A stretch of 64,000 bases of DNA from Spinacia oleracea (taxonomy: Eukaryota; Streptophyta; Magnoliopsida; Caryophyllales; Amaranthaceae). The translations under genes and the position numbers were made by a program. Positions within the stretch are counted from its first letter, which is position 1; the number at the start of each line of letters is the position of its first letter. Of this stretch, positions 22,876 to 35,871 are shown piece by piece. The notes below the pieces were generated by a model. The model saw only the letters and a list, made by a program, of their open reading frames with translations. It had not been told where the DNA came from and made no database searches. The DNA is taken from contig NC_079489.1 in the NCBI RefSeq assembly GCF_020520425.1, positions 18,500,001 to 18,564,000 of the forward strand, written 5' to 3'.

Positions 22876-24433
22876 TTTTGCTCTTAAAGTACGATTGTCA
22901 CATCAATATTGAGATATGCAGCAGCATCAAGTGTGTCAAATATCTGTATAAGTACATCCATAAGGGTTCAGATAGAGTTTCAATGGAAGTTCATAACGGA
23001 GATGAGATTGCACAATATGTTGATGCACGGTGGATTTGTGCACCCGAAGCTATGTGGAAACTTTACAAATTCCCCATGACTAGAATATGTCCTGCCGTAG
23101 ATCGTTTGCAGGTTCATTTGCCAAACATGCATCAAGTGAGGTTCGAAGGGAACCAGCAAATCTCAAGCGTGTTAGCGAACCCAAGAAACTCTAAGACGAT
23201 GCTCACTGAATTTTTCAAGATGAATTCAGTCGATCCAAATGCAAGGAAATATCTTTATCGAGAATTTCCTGAGCATTACAGATGGTTAACGAGTTCACGT
23301 GAATGGCAGAAGAGAAAAAGTACACAACGAGTTATGGGTCGATTGTATGTAGCTTCACCATTGGAAGGAGAACGATTTTATTTGAGAATGTTACTCAATC
23401 ATGTGAGGGAGCGTACATCGTTCGAACATTTAAGAACGATCAATGGCGTCACACACCCTACATTCAGGGCTGCAGCTGAAGCCCTCGGTCTAATCGAGAA
23501 TGACGAAAGCATTCGTCAATGTCTTTTAGAAGCATGTTCAGTACGAATGCCATCTGCATTACGTCGGTTATTTGCAACCATATTGGTATATTGTCAACCA
23601 ACTGGATTACGAGCACTCTGGGATGAGTTTTTCCCTTACATGGTTGAGGATTATCCAGCCTCAAACACAACAAGTAATTATGTTTTCCTCACTAACAAAC
23701 TTTTGCAAGACATAGATAGGTTATTAAGACCACTTAGAAAAAGGATTTCTGACTACACAGAGTTGCCAAGCTTACCCGAATGTACTGATGACATTGACGA
23801 GCTTCCTTCTATCATGGAAGAGTACTTTTCTGTTCTGGTTCCAGATGAGGATTTGGCATGCGTTGGCACTCTCAATAGTGACCAACAAGTTGCATACGAC
23901 ACAATAATGAATGCTGTCATTTCAAAGGCTGGCTGTTCTTTCTTCGTCGATGGTCCTGGGGGCACCGGAAAAACATTTTTATACAAAGCCCTTCTTGCTA
24001 CTGTAAAAAGTAGAGGCGAAATAGCTATCCCCACTGCAACATCTGGAATTGCAGCAACGTTGTTGCACCAGGGAAGAACATCACATTCGACTTTTCAGCT
24101 CCCACTTAATCCAGACAGCTCATCAACTTGCTCATTTACCAAACGTTCTAAAACTGCAATTCTCCTAAAAAATTCTGCTATTATCGTATGGGATGAGGCC
24201 CCAATGACACACAGATATCAATTTGAAGCTGTTGATCGATCACTCAAGGATTTAATGGGGAATGACTTGCCGTTTGGGGGGAAAATTATTGTGTTCGGTG
24301 GTGATTTCAGACAGGTTTTACCGGTGGTTCGAAATGGAACTAGAGCTCAAATGATTGACGCATCTTTTGTCAGGTCCCCTATGTGGAGACACATTCGTAT
24401 TTTGCGTTTGAGAGAAAATATGAGATCAATTGA
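22876..24433 (+). pseudogene. Helitron helicase fragment, copy 2, middle part
   Basis: Matches 14219-15776 with no indels. It contains the two-tyrosine motif YLYKYIHKG, Walker A GPGGTGKT and Walker B IVWDEAP but lacks the HUH motif and everything upstream. The frame runs into the LTR of the Tekay element just after ENMRSID. Substitutions relative to copy 1 include V to A in QFEAVDRS and S to P in VRSPMWR. It is non-functional as a Rep/helicase. Confidence 0.93.
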
Positions 24434-27147
24434 TGTAATACCCTGAATTTTTAAAATACGGTTTACTATGCTTAATAATTCTATTTAATTTAATGTCTAT
24501 TATTAATCGTTTTAAATCTTAATTCCAGACGCTATTTTTTTTTTATAATCTTACTTAACTCGGAAATTTTAATATTTCAGTCGTAAAAATACTTCGATTT
24601 TTATAATTCAATTAGTTTTTTTTTTTTAAATTATAATTATTTCCGAATTATCTTTTAAAGCTTAATTAGGGAGTAAAAATTCTGAAATTTCTCTAGCAAT
24701 TCACAATTTTCAAGATATCCTTATTCTCCTAAATAAGCCAAAGTTAGTTTGTCTCCTTCCTTCTTTCTTCTTCTGCTTCACGCAGCTTTTGCCATGGAAG
24801 TCAAACTTCCCTTTTACACTTGTCTCACACATTCTTACAATTGATCCACGTATCCTTGCCTAACTCCCTTAGTCACCAGAATTGCAGGTTTTTCTTCACA
24901 TTTGTCATTCCAACCAATCTTAACTGAGTCAATGAACACCAATTCACACTAGAAATAGCTCTCAAAATAGGCAGAAAATGAGAAGAATCAAACTCAAAAT
25001 CGTGAGTAACAATCAGTTTCAACCTCATTGAATTCCAACAAAACTAAACACAATTCAATTTCACTTCCTGCTTTTCTGTAATTTAAACCACCACCACCAA
25101 CGACCACCGTCTGCCTACCACCACCGTGACCACCATCGATAACCACCTTCGACCACCACCAACACAGCAACCACCTTCGACCACCACACCTCCCTCACCC
25201 TCTCCCTTCCACCACACGCACCCCCTGCCCTCTCCCCTGCTTCCTCTTTCCCCTCCTTCGGCGCGCCACCAGCGTCGCAGCCACCACACCAGCCCACTCC
25301 CCTCGCCTGGTCAACTCATTTCCCCCACACTTCCCGGCGAGCTACACGACCACCAATCGAAACACCCTTCTCCAAAACTCCCCTGCTTCCCCTTCGTTTT
25401 CGCACTCCCTCCTCCTCTCTCACGCTGCACCACCGCCGCGAAACACCACCCACCTGCACCGGCGTGACCTTGTTGCGCCGCCCGGCCGTCCGTCGCTCCT
25501 TCTCCTCGCGGCTCTTCATCCCCTTCGTTGCTTCCCTGTTTTGGCCCCCCCTCCCCCTGTTCTTGACCCAGGAAACCGAAAGCAACAAAAAAAAAAGAGG
25601 AGAGAGAGAGAAATCCAATCTCTAAATTTTGGAGCCTTGATTTGTTTTTCAAACCTAACTCCAAATTGGGCCACATTTCATTTGGGCCTTGGGTAAGACT
25701 AAATCTGAATTTTCAGATTTTTAATTTGTCAATACTTATGGTTTAATAATTTTTACAAAATATTTACTAATAAAAACTGTTTATTATTTTTCAGATTTTA
25801 TTATCAACTTTATGAGAATAAAGATTCTAGTTTTATTTATCAAAATGGAATTTAAACATTATTTACATGAAAATTTATTTATAAAATATATATGTAATTC
25901 AATTCAAAATTCGATTAATAATAATATTTTCTTTAAATGTCGAAATTATATTTTATTAAAATTCGTTATTTATTTCATTACTTATAAAATTTATGATTTA
26001 TAAAATATTAAATTTTATAATTATTTATCGATCTAGTACTAATTCAATTATTTACTATTTTTAAAGAAATTGGACTCGGAGCTCAGGACGAACGAACCAA
26101 CGAAAATCCTTAGCAAAATCGTGGAAGTGAGGTAACGGCTATTGCTAGTACCCGCAATCCCCTTATAAATATGATTTATGAAATTATGACGTTATGATTG
26201 AATTTATGAATTAAATGTTTTGATGTGTTTTATGGATTGTGGGATGAAATATGATTTGTTTGAATTGTTTATTATAATATGATTTGATTGAGTTTTCTCA
26301 TAAAATTATGTTTATGCAATGCTTTGAAAGAAATAATATGTTTATTGATCCCAGGATCAAAATGTTGTTTTATGAGCTAAATGAGTTATGTTATTTCGAA
26401 CTGAAATACAAGCCAAGGCTTGGTAAAATTATACAAAACATGATAAATGAAAGTGAAAGACCTGGTTTGTCTGGCGGTATATAAACTACCATCTTCCTAT
26501 CTACCGGTCATGCATGCACCACGGACACCTGTCCACCCATGGATTACGAGCCCAGGCTCCCATGGTTTATGAGCCCAGGCTCAGGGCCCAGGCCCCATGT
26601 TACGATGAGCCCAGGCTCTTATGGGCCCAGGCCCAGTGGAGAATTCCTTCACGGTTCGTACTTGCCGACAACTAGCATGTTAAATTGTAAAGTTTATGAA
26701 TGAAGTGAATATGATGTTTTATTAAATGTTTTACTTATTCTATTCTCCCTGTGTTATTAAATAAAATGAATTGAAATGAATTTACGCTGCTAGAATAGTT
26801 CGTTACTGAGTCTTCGGCTCACCGTTTTGTTTTCCGTTTTAGGTACTGCGGGGAATGATGGGCACGAGTAGTGGCGAGGAGTTTCACTTTAATATTATCC
26901 ACCTAGTTTATGTTTACGGTTCTAATAGTTTAATAAGTTTTAATTAAAGACTTTAGTAAGTTATGTACTTTCATCTTGGTAATATAAAAGATTATATATA
27001 TTGTTTTGGAGTATTTAAAGGCTTATGATTGATGTTTGCCTTGTAATTTCCGAAAAGGAAGTTACGGCAGGTAATGTCCCGACCAATTAGGTTAATTCCG
27101 CTGCTAATTATGCTTTAAATTATTGAATTAGAGGTCGGGGCGTTACA
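24434..27147 (+). repeat. 5' LTR of the Tekay element
   Basis: Starts TGTAATACCC and ends GCGTTACA. It contains a C-rich, CCACC-dominated block (25085-25560), a possible TATA box TATAAATA at 26164-26171, and a cluster of dyad motifs at 26548-26635. It is nearly identical to the 3' LTR. Confidence 0.95.
26548..26635. repeat. Five GRGCC-CA-GGCYC dyads in the LTR
   Basis: Three copies of GAGCCCAGGCTC and two of GGGCCCAGGCCC within 90 bases, each an inverted repeat around CA. The same cluster is in the 3' LTR at about 34178-34266. It lies downstream of the possible TATA box. It may be transcription-factor sites or RNA structure in the leader; neither is shown. Confidence 0.85.
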
Positions 27148-27162
27148 GTTTGGTATCAAGAG
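27148..27162 (+). other. Primer-binding site
   Basis: GTTTGGTATCAAGAGC follows the LTR directly. TGGTATCA-AGAGC fits the initiator-methionine tRNA 3' end, apart from one extra A relative to the usual TGGTATCAGAGC. Confidence 0.8.
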
Positions 27163-27376
27163 CAAAGGTTCTGGACCATAAGTGCTAAACCTTACGGGTT
27201 TTGGCACGAATAGAATTCATTAGGCTTTAAGTGAAGAATTTTAAGGAATGAGTTAAAAAGAATGTTCTAAAATCTTGCTAAGTTAAAATGAATATGAGTG
27301 TGAGTGTAGGAACGAGATCAAAGGGATTATTTTATATTATTATTTCGCTTCAATCTGATAAGATATGTTATGCAGA

Positions 27377-30300
27377 ATGTCGACCATTGATGCTATCAAC
27401 GATGTTACCAACGGAGCTCGCAACGAGCATCATGTTCACGATGATAACGACATTACTCACGAGGAGTATGTCCATGTTAATGGCCATGAGGAAAGGATGG
27501 AACGATTGGAAAATGTGAGTGCAATGTTGGCCGAATTAGTCCATGATTCTCGGAAAAAGAAAGATGTTAGTGGGAACGAGAGCGCAACGATGTTCAAGAA
27601 CTTTTCGTCGCTTAACCCACCATCCTATGATGGCAAGCCTGATCCAGTTGAGTTCGAGGATTGGATAAGTCGCATTGATCAGTTGTTTGAAACCCTGCAA
27701 TGCCCTGAGAAATGGAGAGTTGATTTCGCAGTGTTCTACTTGACGGGTCAAGCAGGATTATGGTGGAAAGTTAACAAGGAACGAAAGAATGGGTCTGGAT
27801 TTGGTTGGAACGAGCTACAAAAGTTAATGAGAGACAAGTTTTATCCACCATCCCTGAGGAAACAAAAAGAAGATGAATTTCTACACTTGCAACAAGGAAC
27901 AATGAGCGTGTTGGAATACGCAAATAAGTTCATGGAGTTGTCAAGGTTTGCACCAGACCTGGTGTCGACAGAGCAGTCCAGGATGAACCGTTTCAAGCGA
28001 GGCATGCACCTTAAGTACCAGGATAGGTTGTCCACTCAGAGGTTTACTTCATACCAGGATATGGTTGATATTGCAGCTAATGTAGAGAGAGTGGTACTGC
28101 TTCGAGAAGCGAAGAATGTTGGGTATAAAAGGAGAAATGAAAACCAGAGTCAAGGAGGAGCAAAGAAGCCTAACCAAGGCTATCAGGGAAACCAAAGGAG
28201 GAACGATGTTGGAAACAAAGGACAAGGTTATCGTGGAAACCAGAATAATAGGGCGCAAGAATGTGCCAAATGTGGGAGAAGAGGCCACATTGAGAGTGAA
28301 TGTCGTGTAGGATCGAACACTTGTTTTCGATGTGGGAGCCATGATCATTACATCAGAGATTGTCCGAAGCAGGTAACCCCAACCACGAGAGGACCAGTTT
28401 CAACTAACAACGATCGTGGTCGGAACAACAACAACACAGGAGGTTCAAACCGCAACCCACCCCGACCACCGCCAGCTGGAAGAGTTTTTGTGATGAGACA
28501 GGATGAGGCAGATGAGAATGATAATGTTATCACCGGTACTTTCTCTATCCATTCTTTAGCAGCCCATGTTCTTTTTGATTCTGGAGCTTCACATTCCTTT
28601 ATTTCTCCATTGTTTGCAAAGTATTTAAATTTGAAACCATGTTGTGACTTTCATGCTATGAGTGTTTCCCTTCCTAGTGGAGAAATTGTGAAATGTAGAA
28701 CCATGTATAAGGATTGCCCTATTATAATAAAGAAAGTTGAGTTTCAAGCAGACTTAATAGCTTTTGATCTATCTGAATTTGATGTAATCTTGGGAATGAA
28801 TTGGTTGACTAAGTATGAAGCTAACCTTAATTGTCCGAGGCAAAGTGTGACCCTTATAACGCCAGATGGAGATAGAGTTTCATTCCATAAGCTAGTAAGA
28901 AAACCAACGATTCAAATTGTCCATGCTTTGAGAGCACATAAAATGATTGAGAGTGGTTTATCTGGTTATCTGTGTAGTGTTATTGACTTAAATACCTCTG
29001 GACCTTCCATTACCGACATACCTGTTGTTTGTGAGTACCCACATGTTTTTCCAGAAGAAATACCTAGTATGCCCCCACCAAGAGAATTAGATTTCAGCAT
29101 CGAATTAATTCCGGGATCCACCTCTATTTCTAAGGCACCATATAGAATGGCACCAGCTGAGTTACAAGAATTAAAGAAACAATTAGATGAGTTACTTGAA
29201 AAAGGATATATTCGACCTAGTGTTTCACCTTGGGGAGCCCCTGTCTTGTTTGTGAAGAAAAAGGACGGAACTATGAGGCTATGCATAGATTATCGAGAGT
29301 TAAACAAGATTACCATTAAGAATAAGTATCCCTTACCCCGTATTGATGATTTGTTTGACCAACTTCAAGGTGCAAAAGTGTTTTCTAAGATTGATTTGAG
29401 GTCAGGTTACCATCAACTTCGAATTAAACACGAGGATATTCCAAAGACAGCCTTTAGAACCAGATATGGTCACTATGAGTTTGTTGTGATGCCTTTTGGA
29501 TTAACCAATGCGCCAGCTGTATTTATGGATTTGATGAACCGTATTTTTAAACCATACCTTGATAAGTTTGTAGTTGTTTTCATTGATGATATTTTGATAT
29601 ATTCTAAGAGTAATGAGGAACACGAGGAGCATCTGAGAAAAGTGTTAGATATGTTGATCGAAAACCAGTTATATGCTAAGTTGTCAAAATGTGAATTCTG
29701 GCTTAAGGAAATATCATTTTTAGGACATATTATCTCTGAGAAAGGTGTATCTGTTGATCCTGAGAAAATAAAAGCAATTGTGGAATGGCCTAGACCAACT
29801 AATGTACCCGAAGTACGGAGTTTTATGGGTTTAGCTGGATACTATCGAAGATTCGTTCAAGATTTTTCTAAGATTGCCTTACCCATAACCCGATTAGTTA
29901 GAAAGAATACCAAATTTGTGTGGAATGATGATTGTGAATGTGCATTTCAAGAACTTAAGAAACGTCTCACCACTGCCCCTATTCTTACCCTTCCATCTGG
30001 AACTGACGGATTTGTAATCTATAGTGATGCCTCTAAGAATGGGTTAGGATGTGTCTTAATGCAAAATGGAAAAGTCATAGCTTATGCTTCACGCCAACTC
30101 AAAGTCCATGAACAAAACTACCCTACCCATGACCTTGAACTTGCAGCTGTTGTTTTCGCCCTTAAGATTTGGAGACATTATTTGTATGGAGTTTCGTGTC
30201 AAATTTTCACCGACCATAAGAGTCTTAAGTATATTTTCACCCAAAAAGAACTCAATATGAGGCAACGTAGGTGGTTAGAACTTCTTAAAGATTATGACCT

Positions 30301-31903
30301 TGATATTCAATATCATCCCGGAAAGGCTAACGTTGTTGCAGATGCATTAAGTCGGAAGTCTCACCTAAATTCTATCCTAACTTTTTCCCGAGTCAACCGA
30401 GATGATCTACAAAAGATGGAAATTGAGTTTATCAAAGGAAATGCTTGCTTGAATGTGTTGGTAATGAAGCCAACTTTGATTGATGAAATTAAGGAAGTGC
30501 AATGTAAGGACTTGCAATTAGAAAGAATAAGGAGTGAAGTGGAAAATGGGAAGTCACCTGGTTTTGTCATTCAAGAGGATGGCACGTTAAGGTTTCAGGG
30601 AAGATTATGTGTGCCTAATGATGAGAAGTTGAAAAAGAGAATCTTAGAAGAAGCTCATAGTTCACCATACTCGATTCACCCTGGAGGAAATAAGATGTAT
30701 AAGGATTTAAGGCAAATGTATTGGTGGAGCAACATGAAGCAAGAAGTGGCAGAGTATGTGGCTAAATGTTTGACATGTCAGAGAATCAAGATCGAGCATC
30801 AAAGACCAGCAGGTTTGTTGCAACCTCTGGATGTGCCAGAATGGAAATGGGATTCAGTTTCAATGGATTTTATCATAGGATTACCAAGATCAACCAAGGG
30901 AATGAATGCTATTTGGGTCATTGTTGATCGATTAACAAAGTCAGCGCATTTCTTAGCCATGAAGAACAATTCGAGTTTGGATCAACTTGCTGAACTATAT
31001 GTGAACACTATTGTGCGATTTCATGGAGTGCCTAGTTCTATCGTTTCTGATCGTGATACGAGGTATCAATCAACCTATTGGAAAGAATTGCAGAAAGCTC
31101 TTGGGACGAAACTTAACTTCAGTACCGCATTTCACCCAACGACTGATGGACAAACAGAGCGTACCAATCAAATTGTCGAGGATATGTTGAGAGCATGTAT
31201 TTTGGATTTTCAAGGAACCTGGGAGAAGTTTCTACCTATGGTTGAATTTTCGTACAACAACAGTTATCAGGCCACTATTGGTATGGCACCTTACGAAGCA
31301 CTTTATGGAAGGAAATGTCGTACACCATTATGTTGGAGTGATATCGATGAAGCACGTGTTATAGGACCAGAATTGATTCAAGAAACTACTGACAAGATTC
31401 GTTTAATCCAATCAAGAATGATGGCAGCACAAAGTAGGCAAAAGAGTTATGCCGACCAACGAAGAAGACCACTAGAGTTTGAGGTTGGAGATCACGTATT
31501 CTTGAAAATTTCGCCAACAAAAGGAATAATGAGATTTGGTCAAACAGGAAAGTTGAGCCCAAGATACATCGGGCCATATGAGATATTAGAAAGAGTAGGT
31601 ACAGTAGCATATCGACTAGCTTTACCAACCGACTTGGAAAAAGTGCATAATGTGTTCCACGTGTCGATGTTAAGAAAATATGTTCCTGATCCTAGCCATG
31701 TGATTACGCATGAACCCTTGTTATTGCGAAATGATTTGACTTACGAGGAGAAACCAATTGAAATCCTAGAACGAAGAGAGAAACGACTTAGAAGCAAAGT
31801 AATTCCAATGGTTAAAGTCTTGTGGGCCAATCACTTGACATCTGAAGCTACATGGGAAGTCGAAGTGCAAATGAGATCGAAATATCCCCAATTATTCGTT
31901 TAG
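27377..31903 (+). CDS. Gag-Pol polyprotein with C-terminal chromodomain
   Basis: One uninterrupted frame of about 1,508 residues from MSTID (an in-frame ATG at 27365 is 12 bases upstream). In order: Gag ([13 protein letters not shown]), two CCHC knuckles (CAKCGRRGH near 28260, CFRCGSHDH near 28325), protease (DSGASHS, about 28578), reverse transcriptase (CIDYRELNK; active site FIDDILIYS near 29580), RNase H (SDASKNGLG). Then integrase with its HHCC zinc region (CLTCQRIK near 30775) and catalytic core (SMDFIIGLP), and finally a chromodomain ([14 protein letters not shown], about 31825). The chromodomain is the mark of chromoviruses and is thought to bias integration to particular chromatin. 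No stop or frameshift is present, so this copy could be active. Confidence 0.96.
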   Translation: MSTIDAINDVTNGARNEHHVHDDNDITHEEYVHVNGHEERMERLENVSAMLAELVHDSRKKKDVSGNESATMFKNFSSLNPPSYDGKPDPVEFEDWISRIDQLFETLQCPEKWRVDFAVFYLTGQAGLWWKVNKERKNGSGFGWNELQKLMRDKFYPPSLRKQKEDEFLHLQQGTMSVLEYANKFMELSRFAPDLVSTEQSRMNRFKRGMHLKYQDRLSTQRFTSYQDMVDIAANVERVVLLREAKNVGYKRRNENQSQGGAKKPNQGYQGNQRRNDVGNKGQGYRGNQNNRAQECAKCGRRGHIESECRVGSNTCFRCGSHDHYIRDCPKQVTPTTRGPVSTNNDRGRNNNNTGGSNRNPPRPPPAGRVFVMRQDEADENDNVITGTFSIHSLAAHVLFDSGASHSFISPLFAKYLNLKPCCDFHAMSVSLPSGEIVKCRTMYKDCPIIIKKVEFQADLIAFDLSEFDVILGMNWLTKYEANLNCPRQSVTLITPDGDRVSFHKLVRKPTIQIVHALRAHKMIESGLSGYLCSVIDLNTSGPSITDIPVVCEYPHVFPEEIPSMPPPRELDFSIELIPGSTSISKAPYRMAPAELQELKKQLDELLEKGYIRPSVSPWGAPVLFVKKKDGTMRLCIDYRELNKITIKNKYPLPRIDDLFDQLQGAKVFSKIDLRSGYHQLRIKHEDIPKTAFRTRYGHYEFVVMPFGLTNAPAVFMDLMNRIFKPYLDKFVVVFIDDILIYSKSNEEHEEHLRKVLDMLIENQLYAKLSKCEFWLKEISFLGHIISEKGVSVDPEKIKAIVEWPRPTNVPEVRSFMGLAGYYRRFVQDFSKIALPITRLVRKNTKFVWNDDCECAFQELKKRLTTAPILTLPSGTDGFVIYSDASKNGLGCVLMQNGKVIAYASRQLKVHEQNYPTHDLELAAVVFALKIWRHYLYGVSCQIFTDHKSLKYIFTQKELNMRQRRWLELLKDYDLDIQYHPGKANVVADALSRKSHLNSILTFSRVNRDDLQKMEIEFIKGNACLNVLVMKPTLIDEIKEVQCKDLQLERIRSEVENGKSPGFVIQEDGTLRFQGRLCVPNDEKLKKRILEEAHSSPYSIHPGGNKMYKDLRQMYWWSNMKQEVAEYVAKCLTCQRIKIEHQRPAGLLQPLDVPEWKWDSVSMDFIIGLPRSTKGMNAIWVIVDRLTKSAHFLAMKNNSSLDQLAELYVNTIVRFHGVPSSIVSDRDTRYQSTYWKELQKALGTKLNFSTAFHPTTDGQTERTNQIVEDMLRACILDFQGTWEKFLPMVEFSYNNSYQATIGMAPYEALYGRKCRTPLCWSDIDEARVIGPELIQETTDKIRLIQSRMMAAQSRQKSYADQRRRPLEFEVGDHVFLKISPTKGIMRFGQTGKLSPRYIGPYEILERVGTVAYRLALPTDLEKVHNVFHVSMLRKYVPDPSHVITHEPLLLRNDLTYEEKPIEILERREKRLRSKVIPMVKVLWANHLTSEATWEVEVQMRSKYPQLFV

Positions 31904-32047
31904 AAACGATAAGATGTATGAATTCTAAAATATTATGATGTTATTCCCGCCAAGTTTATATAGCAAATAGGATGATTAAGTATGACATGTATAATTTCTA
32001 AGAATGGCAAGTTCAACTGAGCTCCAGTTTCGAGGACGAAACTTTTT

Positions 32048-32062
32048 CTAAGGGGGTGAGGA
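32048..32062 (+). other. Polypurine tract
   Basis: CTAAGGGGGTGAGGA immediately upstream of the 3' LTR, the usual primer site for plus-strand synthesis. Bases 31904-32047 are a short untranslated region with nothing else visible. Confidence 0.85.
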
Positions 32063-34778
32063 TGTAATACCCTGAATTTTTAAAATACGGTTTACTATGC
32101 TTAATAATTCTATTTAATTTAATGTCTATTATTAATCGTTTTAAATCTTAATTCCAGACGCTATTTTTTTTTTATAATCTTACTTAACTCGGAAATTTTA
32201 ATATTTCAGTCGTAAAAATACTTCGATTTTTATAATTCAATTAGTTTTTTTTTTTAAAATTATAATTATTTCCGAATTATCTTTTAAAGCTTAATTAGGG
32301 AGTAAAAATTCTGAAATTTCTCTAGCAATTCACAATTTTCAAGATATCCTTATTCTCCTAAATAAGCCAAAGTTAGTTTGTCTCCTTCCTTCTTTCTTCT
32401 TCTGCTTCACGCAGCTTTTGCCATGGAAGTCAAACTTCCCTTTTACACTTGTCTCACACATTCTTACAATTGATCCACGTATCCTTGCCTAACTCCCTTA
32501 GTCACCAGAATTGCAGGTTTTTCTTCACATTTGTCATTCCAACCAATCTTAACTGAGTCAATGAACACCAATTCACACTAGAAATAGCTCTCAAAATAGG
32601 CAGAAAATGAGAAGAATCAAACTCAAAATCGTGAGTAACAATCAGTTTCAACCTCATTGAATTCCAACAAAACTAAACACAATTCAATTTCACTTCCTGC
32701 TTTTCTGTAATTTAAACCACCACCACCAACGACCACCGTCTGCCTACCACCACCGTGACCACCATCGATAACCACCTTCGACCACCACCAACACAGCAAC
32801 CACCTTCGACCACCACACCTCCCTCACCCTCTCCCTTCCACCACACGCACCCCCTGCCCTCTCCCCTGCTTCCTCTTTCCCCTCCTTCGGCGCGCCACCA
32901 GCGTCGCAGCCACCACACCAGCCCACTCCCCTCGCCTGGTCAACTCATTTCCCCCACACTTCCCGGCGAGCTACACGACCACCAATCGAAACACCCTTCT
33001 CCAAAACTCCCCTGCTTCCCCTTCGTTTTCGCACTCCCTCCTCCTCTCTCACGCTGCACCACCGCCGCGAAACACCACCCACCTGCACCGGCGTGACCTT
33101 GTTGCGCCGCCCGGCCGTCCGTCGCTCCTTCTCCTCGCGGCTCTTCATCCCCTTCGTTGCTTCCCTGTTTCGGCCCCCCCTCCCCCTGTTCTTGACCCAG
33201 GAAACCGAAAGCAACAAAAAAAAAAAAGAGGAGAGAGAGAGAAAGCCAATCTCTAAATTTTGGAGCCTTGATTTGTTTTTCAAACCTAACTCCAAATTGG
33301 GCCACATTTCATTTGGGCCTTGGGTAAGACTAAATCTGAATTTTCAGATTTTTAATTTGTCAATACTTATGGTTTAATAATTTTTACAAAATATTTACTA
33401 ATAAAAACTGTTTATTATTTTTCAGATTTTATTATCAACTTTATGAGAATAAAGATTCTAGTTTTATTTATCAAAATGGAATTTAAACATTATTTACATG
33501 AAAATTTATTTATAAAATATATATGTAATTCAATTCAAAATTCGATTAATAATAATATTTTCTTTAAATGTCGAAATTATATTTTATTAAAATTCGTTAT
33601 TTATTTCATTACTTATAAAATTTATGATTTATAAAATATTAAATTTTATAATTATTTATCGATCTAGTACTAATTCAATTATTTACTATTTTTAAAGAAA
33701 TTGGACTCGGAGCTCAGGACGAACGAACCAACGAAAATCCTTAGCAAAATCGTGGAAGTGAGGTAACGGCTATTGCTAGTACCCGCAATCCCCTTATAAA
33801 TATGATTTATGAAATTATGACGTTATGATTGAATTTATGAATTAAATGTTTTGATGTGTTTTATGGATTGTGGGATGAAATATGATTTGTTTGAATTGTT
33901 TATTATAATATGATTTGATTGAGTTTTCTCATAAAATTATGTTTATGCAATGCTTTGAAAGAAATAATATGTTTATTGATCCCAGGATCAAAATGATGTT
34001 TTATGAGCTAAATGAGTTATGTTATTTCGAACTGAAATACAAGCCAAGGCTTGGTAAAATTATACAAAACATGATAAATGAAAGTGAAAGACCTGGTTTG
34101 TCTGGCGGTATATAAACTACCATCTTCCTATCTACCGGTCATGCATGCACCACGGACACCTGTCCACCCATGGATTACGAGCCCAGGCTCCCATGGTTTA
34201 TGAGCCCAGGCTCAGGGCCCAGGCCCCATGTTACGATGAGCCCAGGCTCTTATGGGCCCAGGCCCAGTGGAGAATTCCTTCACGGTTCGTACTTGCCGAC
34301 AACTAGCATGTTAAATTGCAAAGTTTATGAATGAAGTGAATATGATGTTTTATTAAATGTTTTACTTATTCTATTCTCCCTGTGTTATTAAATAAAATGA
34401 ATTGAAATGAATTTACGCTGCTAGAATAGTTCGTTACTGAGTCTTCGGCTCACCGTTTTGTTTTCCGTTTTAGGTACTGCGGGGAATGATGGGCACGAGT
34501 AGTGGCGAGGAGTTTCACTTTAATATTATCCACCTAGTTTATGTTTACGGTTCTAATAGTTTAATAAGTTTTAATTAAAGACTTTAGTAAGTTATGTACT
34601 TTCATCTTGGTAATATAAAAGATTATATATATTGTTTTGGAGTATTTAAAGGCTTATGATTGATGTTTGCCTTGTAATTTCCGAAAAGGAAGTTACGGCA
34701 GGTAATGTCCCGACCAATTAGGTTAATTCCGCTGCTAATTATGCTTTAAATTATTGAATTAGAGGTCGGGGCGTTACA
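32063..34778 (+). repeat. 3' LTR of the Tekay element
   Basis: Nearly identical to the 5' LTR; differences seen include poly-T and poly-A lengths, AAATCCAATC versus AAAGCCAATC, and TTGTAAAG versus TTGCAAAG. It contains the same C-rich block and the same dyad cluster. It is followed by the ATTGA target duplication. Confidence 0.95.
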
Positions 34779-35615
34779 ATTGATGATAACGTCTTTGCTA
34801 ATTTCTTACTATCTGTTGGGAACGGTAATGAACCTACTGTTTCAGATCAGATGATAAGGTTACCCACTGCCATGATTATACCAACAGTGGCAGATAGTTC
34901 GATCGAGGCTTTGATCGACCAGGTCTTTCCAAATTTAAGTGAGCACGTTGGTGATGGAAATTTTATAGTTGAAAGGGCGATCATCACACCCCTGAACGAA
35001 GACGCTGATAGAATAAATAATAAGGTTGTCGAAAAGTTTCTCGGAGAAGGAAAAACGTATTATTCGTTTGATTCTGTTCCTGAAGATAAGAGAAATTTGT
35101 ATCAACAAGAGTTTTTGAATTCGATTTCTGCGTCGGGATTGCCTCCCCATGCTCTCACCCTGAAACCTGGGGTACCCTTAATGCTTTTGAGAAATATTGA
35201 TCCTAAACATGGTCTTTGCAATGGAACACGGTTGCTTTGCCATTCATTAAAGGACAATTTCATTGATGCTGAGATTTTAACCGGACATTCTAGGGGGAAC
35301 AGAGTGTTTTTGCCAAGAATTCCCTTGAAAACTGCTGAAGATATTAAATTGCCATTCGAGATGGTCAGAAAGCAATTTCCTGTGAAGTTGAGTTTTGCCT
35401 TGACTATCAACAAGTCTCAGGGACAAACTATTCCACATGTTGGGATATTCCTCCCTGATCATGTATTTAGCCACGGCCAGCTATATGTGGCATTATCACG
35501 AGGAATTTCAGAGAACACGACAAAGATCGTGGTAGAAAAGGGAAAGGTTCAAGGTTGTGAAGGCATATTCACTAAAAATATTGTGTACAAAGAAGTTTTG
35601 TTGTCTTATGATTAG
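34779..35615 (+). pseudogene. Helitron helicase fragment, copy 2, C-terminal part
   Basis: Continuation of the interrupted helicase, matching 15772-16608. It keeps INKSQGQT and QLYVALSR and ends at the same stop codon. One substitution changes NGFAN to NVFAN. It is separated from the N-terminal part by the retroelement. Confidence 0.92.
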
Positions 35616-35871
35616 AGATACGGAATTAAAGTATTATTTTTTATTTCCCAATTTTGTAATAAACGTTATTGTATTCTTGACATTGAGTAGTTTTTGTAAT
35701 AATAATTGATTTACCATATAGCTACGGACGAATTGAGACATGTGAATTTTATATATCGGAGTAATTAAATGTTTTCATGTACATAACTTTCTTTTCATGT
35801 GATATACCTATTCATACGTTGTGAATTTCGGTTTATGTAATTCTAATTTTATTCTGAACTAACTTTACAGG

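Larger units (their letters stand above)
24434..34778 (+). mobile_element. Ty3/gypsy chromovirus (Tekay/Del-type), complete
   Basis: A 10,345-base element with long LTRs (2,714 and 2,716 bases), TG...CA ends, and the 5-base duplication ATTGA on both sides (24429-24433 and 34779-34783). It has a primer-binding site, one long gag-pol frame ending in a chromodomain, and a purine tract. The LTRs differ at only about six positions by eye, so it is young. It interrupts the duplicated helicase gene, and the uninterrupted sequence is present at 15772-15780. LTR length and the chromodomain suit the Tekay/Del clade. Confidence 0.95.

Noticed and set aside
25126-25467. Proline/threonine-rich frames on both strands of the C-rich LTR block
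   Set aside because: The composition alone (CCACC, CTCC) keeps several frames open. Both LTRs carry it and no domain is visible.
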